A stretch of 63,405 nt of DNA, taken from contig NZ_JAEPQA010000028.1 of the NCBI RefSeq assembly GCF_017640745.1, positions 1 through 63,405 on the forward strand, read 5' to 3'. This document shows positions 50,662 to 58,404 of this stretch, in pieces (position 1 is the first letter of the stretch; each line of letters begins with the position of its first letter). This DNA comes from Nisaea sp. (GTDB lineage Bacteria; Pseudomonadota; Alphaproteobacteria; Thalassobaculales; Thalassobaculaceae). Position numbers and translations under genes: made by a program. The notes beneath the pieces are model-generated. The model was not told the origin of the DNA. It saw nothing but the letters and a program-made list of their open reading frames with translations, and made no database searches.

Positions 50662-51372
50662 TTACGTGCCTGGCGGTGTGGCTTTCAGGACATAGCCCTT
50701 GCCGCGCACCGTCTGCAGGAAGCGCGGGAATTTCGGATCCTTCTCGATCTTGCGGCGCAGCCGGTTGATCTGCACGTCGACCGCGCGCTCGTGCCCGTTC
50801 ACCGCGTTGCGGGCGACGAGATCCTCACGGCTGAGGGTACGCCCCGGCACCTGCGCGAAGCAGCCGAGCAGCAGGGCTTCCGATTCCGTCAGATGCACGG
50901 TCTGTCCGCCCTTGGTCAGCTCGCCCTGGGCCCGGTTGTAGCTGTAGGGGCCGAAGGTGACCTCGTTGCCCGTCTCGGCGATCTCGGGCACGGAGCGGGT
51001 CCGGCGCAGGATGGTGCGGATGCGGAGCAGCAGTTCGCGCGGCTCGAACGGTTTGGTCAGGTAATCGTCGGCGCCGGTCTCCAGCCCCTCGATCCGGTTT
51101 TCGACCTCGCCCATCGCGGTCAGCAGGAGGATCGGCAGTTCGCGTGTCTTGCGGAGGGCGCGGGTCAGCTCGAACCCGGTTTCGCCCGGCATCATGACGT
51201 CGAGGACGATCAGGTCGTATTCGATTGCGGCCAGCTTGCGCCGCGCGTCAGCGGCGTCGCCCGCGGCGGTCACACGGAAGCCGTTCTCGCTGAGGAAACG
51301 GGTCAACAGGTCGCGCAACCGGCTGTCGTCGTCGACGACGAGGATATGCGCGAGATCGTCGCCCTCGGTCAC
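50662..51372 (-). CDS. OmpR-family response regulator (PetR-like)
   Basis: 236 residues. Receiver domain with phosphorylated Asp58 in DLIVLDVMMPGETG, Lys in TKPFEPRELLLR, and a C-terminal winged helix (HLTESEALLLGCFAQVPGRTLSREDL, RAVDVQINRLRRKIEKDPKFPRFLQTVRGKGYVL). It begins 2 nt after the MarR stop and precedes the kinase. R. capsulatus PetR (required for cytochrome synthesis) has the same size and MarR neighbour; orthology is an inference. Confidence 0.95.
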   Translation of the reverse strand: MTEGDDLAHILVVDDDSRLRDLLTRFLSENGFRVTAAGDAADARRKLAAIEYDLIVLDVMMPGETGFELTRALRKTRELPILLLTAMGEVENRIEGLETGADDYLTKPFEPRELLLRIRTILRRTRSVPEIAETGNEVTFGPYSYNRAQGELTKGGQTVHLTESEALLLGCFAQVPGRTLSREDLVARNAVNGHERAVDVQINRLRRKIEKDPKFPRFLQTVRGKGYVLKATPPGT

Positions 51373-51374
51373 GG

Positions 51375-51899
51375 TCAGCCGCGTCCCTTGCTGCGCCGCG
51401 GCACCGGCATGGTCGGGCTGGCGATCTCGAAGCGTTCCTGGTCCGCCGGATCGATGATGCCGCGCAGCACCTCGCGGAAGCCCTGCACCGCCTCCGCGCC
51501 CGCGGCCCTGTAGGCGCGGGCGATCCGTGCCCGCTGGTTCGCCGTCAGGCTGCGTTCGAGATCGACACCTTTTTCGGTCAGGGTCAGCAGCTTCTTGCGC
51601 CGGTCCGCCTGGTCCGTCTCCTGGTTGATATAGCCCTCGCTGACGAGCTGGCTCAGCACCCGCGAGAGGCTCTGCTTTGTGATCTTGAGGATCTTCAGAA
51701 GGTCGGTGACGGTGATCTCGGGATTGCGCCCGACGAAATAGATCACCCGGTGATGCGCCCGCCCGAGACCGAGCTCGCCGAGGATCGCGTCCGGCTCCCC
51801 GGTGAAGTCGCGATAGGCGAAAAACAGCATCTCGATGCCCTGCCTCAATTCCTCCTCCCGCAGGAAGAGCGGGTTCGCCATGCTTTTTACGTCAACCAT
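51375..51899 (-). CDS. MarR family regulator (PetP-like)
   Basis: 174 residues. Winged-helix core: LGLGRAHHRVIYFVGRNPEITVTDLLKILKITKQSLSRVLSQLVSEGYINQETDQADRRKKLLTLTEKG (about 45-113). Start at 51899 follows AAGGA; a second Met six codons later is possible. The start codon lies in the spacer of the inverted repeat GTCAAC-CAT-GTTGAC, a likely autoregulatory operator. It is the first gene of a MarR - response regulator - kinase operon and is divergent from ilvE. Confidence 0.93.
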   Translation of the reverse strand: MVDVKSMANPLFLREEELRQGIEMLFFAYRDFTGEPDAILGELGLGRAHHRVIYFVGRNPEITVTDLLKILKITKQSLSRVLSQLVSEGYINQETDQADRRKKLLTLTEKGVDLERSLTANQRARIARAYRAAGAEAVQGFREVLRGIIDPADQERFEIASPTMPVPRRSKGRG

Positions 51900-51905
51900 G
51901 TTGAC
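51891..51905. promoter_or_regulatory. Inverted repeat over MarR start codon, candidate MarR operator
   Basis: GTCAAC (51891-51896) - CAT - GTTGAC (51900-51905), 6-bp perfect arms. The CAT is the complement of the MarR ATG, and the right arm overlaps TTGACA of a possible promoter for ilvE. Confidence 0.55.
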
Positions 51906-51929
51906 ATATTTCCTTCTGAATGTTAGTTC
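51901..51929 (+). promoter_or_regulatory. Possible ilvE promoter
   Basis: TTGACA (51901-51906), 17-nt spacer, TAGTTC (51924-51929). The -35 is consensus but the -10 is poor; the -35 lies inside the candidate MarR operator. Confidence 0.4.
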
Positions 51930-52023
51930 TCAGGCCATGTTTGGGTAACAATCTATCCAAAGGGCCCGTCAAGTTGAATAAATCGAACGGGTTAGACTTT
52001 GGAGCTTGCCGGGATGAAACCTC

Positions 52024-52929
52024 ATGAGCCTGCTTCCTTTTGACGATCGGGACGGCGCCATCTGGATGGATGGTGCGCTGCTTGACTGGCGCGATGCCAA
52101 ACTTCATGTACTGAGCCACGGGCTGCATTATGCCAGTTCGGTCTTCGAGGGCGAACGGGTTTATAGCGGGCGCATTTTCAAGTCCCGCGAACATACCGAG
52201 CGCCTGCATCGCTCCGCCGGTATTCTCGGCTTCACGATCCCCTACGACGTCGATGCCATCGAGGCCGCGAAGCAGGCCGTGATCGACTCCATGGGCATCG
52301 TCGACGGCTATGTCCGTCCGGTCGCCTGGCGCGGCAGCGAGATGATGGGGGTCTCCGCACAGAAGAACACCATTCACCTCGCCATCGCAGCCTGGGAATG
52401 GCCGTCCTATTTCGATCCGGAAGCCAAGATGAAGGGGATCAACCTCGACATCGGAAAATGGCGCCGCCCGGCCCCCGACACGGCGCCGACCAACAGCAAG
52501 GCGGCCGGTCTCTACATGATCGCCACCATGTGCAAGCACGACGCCGAGGCGCGCGGCTTCCACGATGCGCTGATGCTCGACTATCGCGGCTATGTCGCCG
52601 AGGCGACCGGTGCCAACATCTTCTTCCTGATGGATGACGGTCGCCTGCACACGCCGAAGCCGGACTGCTTCCTCGACGGCATCACCCGCCGCACGGTGAT
52701 CCAGCTCGCCAAGGACAACGGTTACGAAGTGGTCGAACGGCACATCCGTCCGGAAGACATGACCCGCGCCACCGAATGCTTCCTCACCGGCACGGCCGCG
52801 GAAGTGACCCCGGTCGGCAAGATCGGCACCTACAGCTTCACGCCGGGCGACATGACCCGGACGCTGGTTGAGGCTTATGAGAAGACCGTCCGCGCCCATG
52901 CGGCCGAGGTCGCTGTCGCGGCCGAGTAA
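52024..52929 (+). CDS. ilvE: Branched-chain amino acid aminotransferase
   Basis: 301 residues, class IV PLP aminotransferase. LHVLSHGLHYASSVFEGERVY (about 28-48), Lys159 in TNSKAAGLYMIATMCKHDAEARGF, and EATGANIFFLMDDGRLHTPKPDCFLDGITRRTVI with the catalytic-region Glu. It makes or degrades Val, Leu and Ile. Divergent from the MarR regulator operon with a shared 124-nt promoter region. Confidence 0.95.
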   Translation: MSLLPFDDRDGAIWMDGALLDWRDAKLHVLSHGLHYASSVFEGERVYSGRIFKSREHTERLHRSAGILGFTIPYDVDAIEAAKQAVIDSMGIVDGYVRPVAWRGSEMMGVSAQKNTIHLAIAAWEWPSYFDPEAKMKGINLDIGKWRRPAPDTAPTNSKAAGLYMIATMCKHDAEARGFHDALMLDYRGYVAEATGANIFFLMDDGRLHTPKPDCFLDGITRRTVIQLAKDNGYEVVERHIRPEDMTRATECFLTGTAAEVTPVGKIGTYSFTPGDMTRTLVEAYEKTVRAHAAEVAVAAE

Positions 52930-52940
52930 GAATCTGGATC

Positions 52941-53023
52941 GTCACCCCGGCGGAAGCCGGGGCCCAGGGATCGTAGGACGATATCCGCGATCTTCTGGGT
53001 ACCGGCCTTCGCCGGTATGGCGT
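52941..53023. repeat. REP-like intergenic repeat (cloverleaf inverted repeat)
   Basis: Two hairpins, CCCCGGC-GGAA-GCCGGGG (52945-52962) and TACCGGC-CTTC-GCCGGTA (53000-53017), enclosed with CCCAG (52963-52967)/CTGGG (52995-52999) pairing and a central GATCG/CGATC. The sequence pattern (CACCCCGGCGGAAGCCGGGG, CTTCGCCGGTATGGCG) is a frequent REP-like element in alphaproteobacteria. Confidence 0.8.
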
Positions 53024-53074
53024 TTCAGTCGATAGATACCGTTCCGTCCGGGCACTGGACTTGAAGACTTAAAG

Positions 53075-53107
53075 CGGGGGAAGCTTTCGCCATGAAAGCT
53101 TCCCCCG
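53075..53107 (+). promoter_or_regulatory. 14-bp perfect hairpin with thioesterase start codon in the loop
   Basis: CGGGGGAAGCTTTC (53075-53088), loop GCCAT, GAAAGCTTCCCCCG (53094-53107); pairing continues weakly on both sides (AAG with TTT). The Shine-Dalgarno GGGGGAAG is in the 5' arm and the ATG (53092-53094) straddles loop and first pair. T-rich bases follow (GTTTGTATTTTC), so it could also end ilvE transcription. Confidence 0.8.
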
Positions 53108-53844
53108 TTTGTATTTTCGACGGTGATAACTGGATCCCGGGCCCGCTCGCCAAGGGGCCGTTCCCTGGCCTGCATGGCGGCGTTTCCGGCGGATTGCTCG
53201 CGGCGGCGATGGAACGGCAGGCCGCCGAGCTCGGCGCCGGTGACGGCCTGCAGATGTCGCTGTCGCTCCTGCGCCCGACCCCGATGGCGCCGATCCAGGT
53301 CTCCGTCCGCACGCTCCGTCAGGGGCGGCGCTCGCTCCAGCTCTCGGCGGAGCTGACTTCGGAGGGCAAGCTCTGCGCCGTCGCGTCCGGCCTGTTCCTG
53401 ACCGAGGAGCTGCTCCCGTTCATTCCCGAGCGGGACCTGATCCCGGCCGAGGTCGGCGGCGAGCCCTTCCATGTCGGCCGCGTCACCGACGCGCCCTGGT
53501 TCTTCGAGGCCTGCGAGATGCGCCGGGAGGAGAGCGGGCGGATCTGGATGCGGCACCGCAATCCCGTGGTCGAGGATATGGGTGGTCTCGCACGCGTGCT
53601 CTCTCTCGCTGACTGGGCGACCGGACTATCGCGTCCGGACTGGGTCGACCGGAACAAGGTGATGTTCCCGAACCCCGAGATCACCATCCATCTGCAACGG
53701 CCGATCGAGGGGGAGTGGCTGGCGGTGGATTCGCAACCGCACTGGAACCCAAGCGGTCTCGGGATCACGACGAGCGACCTCTACGATACGAAGGGCTATC
53801 TCGGCCGCGCGACCCAGCCGGTGGTGCTCGCGGTGATGGAGTGA
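53092..53844 (+). CDS. Acyl-CoA thioesterase family protein (TesB-like)
   Basis: 250 residues, a double hot-dog thioesterase-family protein: the first half has PLAKGPFPGLHGGVSGGLLAAAMERQA (about 18-44) and SLLRPTPMAPIQVSVRTLRQGRRSLQLSAEL; the second half has LARVLSLADWATGLSRPDW and ITIHLQRPIEGEWLAVDSQPHW. Probably hydrolyses acyl-CoA. An in-frame stop (53062-53064) upstream and absence of other start codons fix the start at 53092, within the perfect hairpin. Confidence 0.88.
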   Translation: MKASPVCIFDGDNWIPGPLAKGPFPGLHGGVSGGLLAAAMERQAAELGAGDGLQMSLSLLRPTPMAPIQVSVRTLRQGRRSLQLSAELTSEGKLCAVASGLFLTEELLPFIPERDLIPAEVGGEPFHVGRVTDAPWFFEACEMRREESGRIWMRHRNPVVEDMGGLARVLSLADWATGLSRPDWVDRNKVMFPNPEITIHLQRPIEGEWLAVDSQPHWNPSGLGITTSDLYDTKGYLGRATQPVVLAVME

Positions 53845-53856
53845 TCAGATAATTCA

Positions 53857-53939
53857 TCATTCCGGACCTTGATCCGGGACTTTCCTATGAAGAGTGCGGA
53901 CCTTTGCTCGAAAAGGTCCAGGCTCTGCGGCCGGAATGA
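53857..53939. repeat. REP-like intergenic repeat, second type
   Basis: Outer arms TCATTCCGG (53857-53865) and CCGGAATGA (53931-53939); inner hairpins CCGGA-CCTTGA-TCCGG and GGACCTTT-GCTCGA-AAAGGTCC (53898-53919). Matches a REP-like element very common between alphaproteobacterial genes, different from the one at 52941. Confidence 0.78.
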
Positions 53940-53975
53940 CGGCGGAAGTGGAGAATTCGAAAGGAGGGTGGTTCA

Positions 53976-54698
53976 CTAAGTGCGCGTCAGCGCCGCGTGA
54001 ACCTCAAGAATACGGGCCGCCGTCCCTGGCGTCAGCGCCCCGCAAAGATCCGACGGCAGCCAGCGCCGCTGGAAGGCGAGCAGGACATTGCGCGCGGGGC
54101 CGGTCATGACCGTTGTCTCCGGCGCCGCGTAGCCGATCTCAGTTAGCAGACGCATTGCTTCCCCGAATGGCATCTCCGGATCGCCGGTCTGTTCCGGTTC
54201 CGGCCAGAGCCCGATGCCGTTCTTCGCGAGTCCGGCCCAGTCGAACAACTCGCCCGGGTCCTCCTTGCGCTCAGGCGCCACGTCGGAATGGCCAAGCACG
54301 CGCGACGGCGGGATCGGATGATGCGCGAGGATGTCATGGCAGAGCGCTTTCAGGCTTTCCATCTGCGGTTCTGGAAACGGCCTGTAGCCAAACTGGTGGC
54401 CCGGATTGACCAGCTCGATGCCGATCGAACGGGCATTGATGTCCGATGCGCCCGCCCAGGAGGCGACGCCGGCATGCCAGGCCCGGCGGTCCTCCGCGAC
54501 CATGCGCCAGCAGGTGCCGTCCTCGGCGATCAGGTAATGCGCGCTGACCTTTGCATTCGCGTCCGTCAGCCGGTCGAGCGCGGCTTCGGCGTTCTGCATC
54601 CCGGTATAATGCAGCAGCAGGATATCGACGCCGGTTCCGTCGGGACGCGCATCGTGGTTGGGAGACGGCCGTTCGGCAATGGAAAGAGCGTCCGTCAT
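53976..54698 (-). CDS. N-acetylmuramoyl-L-alanine amidase
   Basis: 240 residues, Amidase_2 domain: first zinc His in DILLLHYTGM (about 31), second in AWHAGVASW region, and GHSDVAPERKEDPGELFDW (His and Asp/Lys, about 140). The C-terminal part (FGEAMRLLTEIGY) resembles a peptidoglycan-binding domain (PGBD). No signal peptide. AmpD-type enzymes recycle anhydro-muropeptides in the cytosol; AmiD-type act in the periplasm; lack of a signal favours AmpD-like recycling. 7 nt separate its start from the DMT transporter stop. Confidence 0.92.
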   Translation of the reverse strand: MTDALSIAERPSPNHDARPDGTGVDILLLHYTGMQNAEAALDRLTDANAKVSAHYLIAEDGTCWRMVAEDRRAWHAGVASWAGASDINARSIGIELVNPGHQFGYRPFPEPQMESLKALCHDILAHHPIPPSRVLGHSDVAPERKEDPGELFDWAGLAKNGIGLWPEPEQTGDPEMPFGEAMRLLTEIGYAAPETTVMTGPARNVLLAFQRRWLPSDLCGALTPGTAARILEVHAALTRT

Positions 54699-54705
54699 GC
54701 GGCCC

Positions 54706-55578
54706 CTAGCTTTCGGCTTCCACTTTCGCCTTGGTCTTACCGCCCGTGGTCACGGCACCGACCCCGACGATTGTAAGCGCCGCGCCGGTCAGCTGGAAGG
54801 CGTCCATATGCTCGCCGAGAAAGACGATCCCGGAGGCGGCCCCGACGAGCGGAGCCAGGATGGTCAGCGGCATGGTCTGCGAAACGTCGTATTTCTGCAG
54901 GATCCGGTACCAGAGCCCGTAACCGAAGACGGTGACGCCGACCGCCATGTAGACGACCCCGCCCCAGCCCGCGAGCCCGGCATTCTGGAGAGCGTCCCAA
55001 TGACCGTCCTCGATGACCAGAGAGGCCGAAAGGATCATCGGGGCGGCCAGCACGGCCATCCAGGCGTTCAGCACGAATGGGTTCACCGCGCCCATCCATT
55101 TGACCTGGATATGGGCGAGGCCCCAGAGCAGCGCGGCGATGATGACGAGGCCAAGATGGAACAGGCTGCTCGAGGTCTTCGGCGCGCCGGCGAGCATGGC
55201 GACACCCGCGAAAGCGATGGCGATGCCGAGGATCTGCTTCTTGCTCGGCCGCTCGCGGAAGAAGATGACGGCAAGGATCACGGCAAAAGGCACCTGGATC
55301 TGCGCCGCGATCGCCGCGAGCGAGGCGTCTGTGCCCTCGAGTCCGGTGAACATGAAGGCGAAATGCAAAACGCCGAGGGAGATCGAGAGCGCGAAGATAT
55401 GCGCGAACTTCATTCCCTGCGGTTTGAGGAATGGGATCAGCAGGATCGCGGTCAGCAGGTAGCGCAGGCCGACAAGCATCATCGGGGGAAACTCGGCCAT
55501 CGCCAGTTTGCCGATGGCGAAATTCATCCCCCAGACGACCATGACGATGACGCCGATCAGAATGTCGAGTGGCTTCAT
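54706..55578 (-). CDS. EamA-family drug/metabolite transporter
   Basis: 290 residues from ATG 55578. Ten membrane segments in two EamA repeats; GLRYLLTAILLIPFL and FAFMFTGLEGTDASLAAIAAQIQVPFAVILAVIFFRERPSKKQ in the first, TLVAPLVG-type LTILAPLVGAASGIVFLGEHMDAFQLTGAALTIVGV in the second. Substrate unknown. ATGA overlap with the Uup gene upstream. Confidence 0.92.
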   Translation of the reverse strand: MKPLDILIGVIVMVVWGMNFAIGKLAMAEFPPMMLVGLRYLLTAILLIPFLKPQGMKFAHIFALSISLGVLHFAFMFTGLEGTDASLAAIAAQIQVPFAVILAVIFFRERPSKKQILGIAIAFAGVAMLAGAPKTSSSLFHLGLVIIAALLWGLAHIQVKWMGAVNPFVLNAWMAVLAAPMILSASLVIEDGHWDALQNAGLAGWGGVVYMAVGVTVFGYGLWYRILQKYDVSQTMPLTILAPLVGAASGIVFLGEHMDAFQLTGAALTIVGVGAVTTGGKTKAKVEAES

Positions 55579-57434
55579 GAAGCGCGTGCTTTCTCCAGAT
55601 CTTCGCGCATTTCCTCCAACTCGAGCCATTGTGTTTCGGCATCGTCGAGCTCGGCCTGGGCCGCCGCGAGCCGTTCGCTTGTCTTCTGGAAGCTGCCGGG
55701 GTCCTTGGTGAAGAGATCCGGATCGGCGAGTTTGGCTCCCAGCGCCGCGATCTCCTCGCCCAGCTTTTCGATCTTGCCGGGCAACATTTCGAGCGCGCGC
55801 TGATCCTTGTAGCTCAGTTTCGTCTTCGCCTGTGCCGGTTTCTCGGGCTGGGCGGCGGGTTTGCTGTCTTTCTTCTTCGGCGCGGATGCGGCCTCGGGCT
55901 CCTCCCGGCTGCGCAGCGCGGCGTAGTCGCTGAAGCCGCCGACGAACTCCTCGATCCTGCCGTCGCCCTCGACGGCGATGATCGAGGTCACCACCCGGTC
56001 GAGAAAGTCGCGGTCGTGGCTGACCAGGATGATGGTGCCGTCATAGTCGGCAAGCACCTCCTGCAGCAGGTCGAGGGTCTCGATGTCGAGGTCGTTGGTC
56101 GGCTCGTCGAGCACCAGCAGGTTGTGCGGGGCGGCAAACAGCTTCGCCAGCAGCAGCCGGTTGCGTTCGCCGCCGGAGAGGTTCTTCACATGCGCACGGG
56201 CCTGGCGTTCCTCGAAGAGGAAGTCGCGGAGATAGGAGACCACATGCTTCGGCTTGCCATGCACGAAGATGGTATCACCGCCACCCGGACAGAGCGTCGA
56301 CCAGAGTGTCGCCTCGCCGTCGAGCGTCTCCCGGTACTGGTCGAAATAAACCGTCTCGACGCCGAAACCGACGCGGACCCGCCCTTTGTCCGGCTTCTCC
56401 TCGCCGATCAGCATCTTCAGCAGCGTCGTCTTGCCCGCGCCGTTGGCGCCAACGAGCCCGATGCGGTCGCCGCGCCGGACGATGGTGGAGAAGTCCGAGG
56501 TGATCTTCTTCTCGCCGCCGTCCGGCAGCGGGAAGGATTTCGAGATGTGGTTCGCCTCGATCACGAGCTGGCTGCCGCCCTCGGCGTCGCCGACACTCAT
56601 GTTGACGAGGCCCGGGCGCTTGATCCGTTCCGCCCGCTCGCGGCGCATGCCGAGCAGGGTCCGCACGCGCCCCATGTTGCGTTTGCGTCGCGCGGTCAGG
56701 CCCTCGCGGAGCCAGCGGGTCTCCTCGGCGATCTGCTTGTTGAGCCGGCGCTGGGTCGCTTCCTCGTCGGCCAGTACCTTGTCGGCCCAGTCGGGGAAGG
56801 CCGCGAAGCCTTCCGAGTTCCGGCGCACCTCGCCGCGGTCGATCCAGTAGGTCCGGTTGGAGAGTTTGCTGAGGAAGGTCCGGTCGTGGCTGATCAGCAG
56901 GATGCCGCCCTTGAAATTCGCCAGTTCCTCTTCCAGCCATTCGATGGTCGGCAGGTCGAGATGGTTGGTCGGCTCGTCGAGCAGCAGGACGTCCGGCTCG
57001 GAAACGAGCGCGCGGGCGAGGGCGACGCGGCGCGACTCGCCGCCGGACAGCCCGTCCGTCGTCCGGTCACCGTCGATCCGGAGATGCGCCATGACCGCAT
57101 CGACCAGATATTCCGCCGGATGCTCGCCGGGCGCGGAGGCGAGGCCGCCGGCGACATGGTCGCGGACCGGGATGCCTTTCGGCAGCGGCGGGTCCTGCGG
57201 CAGGTAGGAGATCTTGGCGCCGGGCTGGACGAAACGCTCGCCTTGGTCGAGATCGATCTGGCCGGCGAGGCATTTCAGCAGCGTCGATTTGCCGGAACCG
57301 TTGCGGCCGACGAGGCAGATGCGCTCGCCCTTGGCGACGGTGACGTCGGCATTCTCGAACAGGATGCGCTCGCCCAGGGTCAGGCGCGCGCCCCGGAGCG
57401 CCACGAGGGGCGGGGCGGAGGAGGCTCGGGCCAT
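55575..57434 (-). CDS. uup: ABC-F family ATPase (Uup-like)
   Basis: 619 residues with two ABC domains and no membrane segments. Walker A GRNGSGKST (about 42-50) and GANGAGKTT (about 322-330); signatures LSGGESRRVALARAL and LSGGERNRLLLAKLF; Walker B LLLDEPTNHLDL and LVLDEPTNDLDI. Between them is the linker of EttA/Uup type, and a C-terminal coiled coil (about 530-615, KIEKLGEEIAALGAKL...) characteristic of Uup. ABC-F proteins act on ribosomes or DNA structures. Confidence 0.94.
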   Translation of the reverse strand: MARASSAPPLVALRGARLTLGERILFENADVTVAKGERICLVGRNGSGKSTLLKCLAGQIDLDQGERFVQPGAKISYLPQDPPLPKGIPVRDHVAGGLASAPGEHPAEYLVDAVMAHLRIDGDRTTDGLSGGESRRVALARALVSEPDVLLLDEPTNHLDLPTIEWLEEELANFKGGILLISHDRTFLSKLSNRTYWIDRGEVRRNSEGFAAFPDWADKVLADEEATQRRLNKQIAEETRWLREGLTARRKRNMGRVRTLLGMRRERAERIKRPGLVNMSVGDAEGGSQLVIEANHISKSFPLPDGGEKKITSDFSTIVRRGDRIGLVGANGAGKTTLLKMLIGEEKPDKGRVRVGFGVETVYFDQYRETLDGEATLWSTLCPGGGDTIFVHGKPKHVVSYLRDFLFEERQARAHVKNLSGGERNRLLLAKLFAAPHNLLVLDEPTNDLDIETLDLLQEVLADYDGTIILVSHDRDFLDRVVTSIIAVEGDGRIEEFVGGFSDYAALRSREEPEAASAPKKKDSKPAAQPEKPAQAKTKLSYKDQRALEMLPGKIEKLGEEIAALGAKLADPDLFTKDPGSFQKTSERLAAAQAELDDAETQWLELEEMREDLEKARAS

Positions 57435-57437
57435 GAT

Positions 57438-58181
57438 CTATCTGATGCCGCGTTGTTTTGCGATGCGGTCGTAGGCGGCGTTGATCGCGGCCATCTTTTC
57501 CGTCGCCGCGTCGACGAATTCCTCCGGCAGGCCCTCGGCGATGAGCCGGTCCGGATGGTGCTCGCGGATCAGGGTGCGGTAGACGCGCTTGATCTCGGCC
57601 TCGTCCGCATCGTGCGAGATGCCGAGCACGCTGTAGGGATCCTCCGCGTCCTTGTCGCCGGCGACCGCACGGATGCGCTGGAAAGCGATCTCGTCGAAGC
57701 CGAAGATTTCGGCGACCCGCTCCAGATAGGCGAGCTCGTTCTGGTGCACCACGCCGTCCGCCTTGGCGATATGGAAGAGGCTGAGCAGCAGTTCCTCGAG
57801 CACGGGAGAACCGGGGTTGAACAGCCGCGCGATCTGCTGCGCGTAGATCTCGAAACCCTCGACGTCGCGGCGGGCCATGTCCCAGACCCGGCCGACATTG
57901 CGAATCTCGTCCTGCGGGATGTGGAAGACCTCGCGGAAGGCGGCGATCTCGTCACGGGTGACGACGCCGTCGGCCTTGGCCATTTTCGCGCTGAGCACGA
58001 CGACACCGATGGTGAAGGCGATCTTGCGGGTCGCCGCCTGCTCGTCCTTCTCGTTCTTCGGGGCGTCATTGCTGGCGAAACGGTCGACGGCATGGCCCGC
58101 CACCGCGCCCAGCAAGGCCCCGATAGGCCCGCCGAGTGCGAGACCGGCCGTTCCCCCGATGATTTTTCCCCAGATACTCAC
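57438..58181 (-). CDS. djlA: DjlA-like co-chaperone: TerB domain plus J domain
   Basis: 247 residues. N-terminal glycine zipper (IIGGTAGLALGGPIGALLGAVAGHAV, about 7-32) anchors the protein in the membrane, a TerB domain occupies about 55-160 (KMAKADGVVTRDEIAAFREVF, KADGVVHQNELAYLERVAEIF), and the C-terminal J domain has DPYSVLGISHDADEAEIKRVYRTLIREHHPDRL, with the HPD motif that stimulates DnaK. The start is 4 nt downstream of no other gene; the Uup start lies 3 nt after its stop. Confidence 0.93.
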   Translation of the reverse strand: MSIWGKIIGGTAGLALGGPIGALLGAVAGHAVDRFASNDAPKNEKDEQAATRKIAFTIGVVVLSAKMAKADGVVTRDEIAAFREVFHIPQDEIRNVGRVWDMARRDVEGFEIYAQQIARLFNPGSPVLEELLLSLFHIAKADGVVHQNELAYLERVAEIFGFDEIAFQRIRAVAGDKDAEDPYSVLGISHDADEAEIKRVYRTLIREHHPDRLIAEGLPEEFVDAATEKMAAINAAYDRIAKQRGIR

Positions 58182-58375
58182 GTTCGACGCCCGTCTGCCT
58201 GGAACTGTTCCCCTCTGGAACGCAGGTGGAACATGTCGGCTGAGGTTGTATCCGTCAACAGCCAGTCACAGGAGGTCTGCCATGCCGCGGCGGCGGCCCC
58301 TTGCTGGCTTCCGGCAAGGGGGAGTAGGTTGCAGCGATCAATCAACCATCCCAACCGAGAGCGGAGACCGCCAGG
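58182..58375. other. 194-nt divergent region with leader ORF and hairpin
   Basis: Separates djlA (minus) from the FAD oxidase (plus). Contains the possible leader ORF (58282) with a perfect AGGAGG and an 8-bp hairpin (58297-58321). Confidence 0.55.
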
Positions 58376-58404
58376 ATGAACGTGGACGCGAATCCCGTGG
58401 ATGA
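58282..58404 (+). CDS. Possible 40-residue leader ORF overlapping FAD-oxidase gene start
   Basis: ATG at 58282 with a perfect AGGAGG (58270-58275) 6 nt upstream; encodes 40 mostly Arg/Gly/Ser residues and ends at 58404, 29 nt inside the next gene in another frame. Composition is not convincing as a folded protein, but a leader peptide with coupling to the FAD oxidase is possible. Confidence 0.35.
   Translation: MPRRRPLAGFRQGGVGCSDQSTIPTESGDRQDERGRESRG
58297..58321 (+). promoter_or_regulatory. 8-bp hairpin inside leader ORF
   Basis: CCCCTTGC (58297-58304) - TGGCTTCCG - GCAAGGGG (58314-58321), with a GG/CC pair in the loop. It lies between the AGGAGG of the leader ORF and the start of the FAD oxidase. 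Confidence 0.55.

Noticed and set aside
55629-58379. Plus-strand ORF of 916 codons opposite uup and djlA
   Set aside because: The largest open frame in the window, but its translation has no domain pattern and it is antisense to two well-supported genes.
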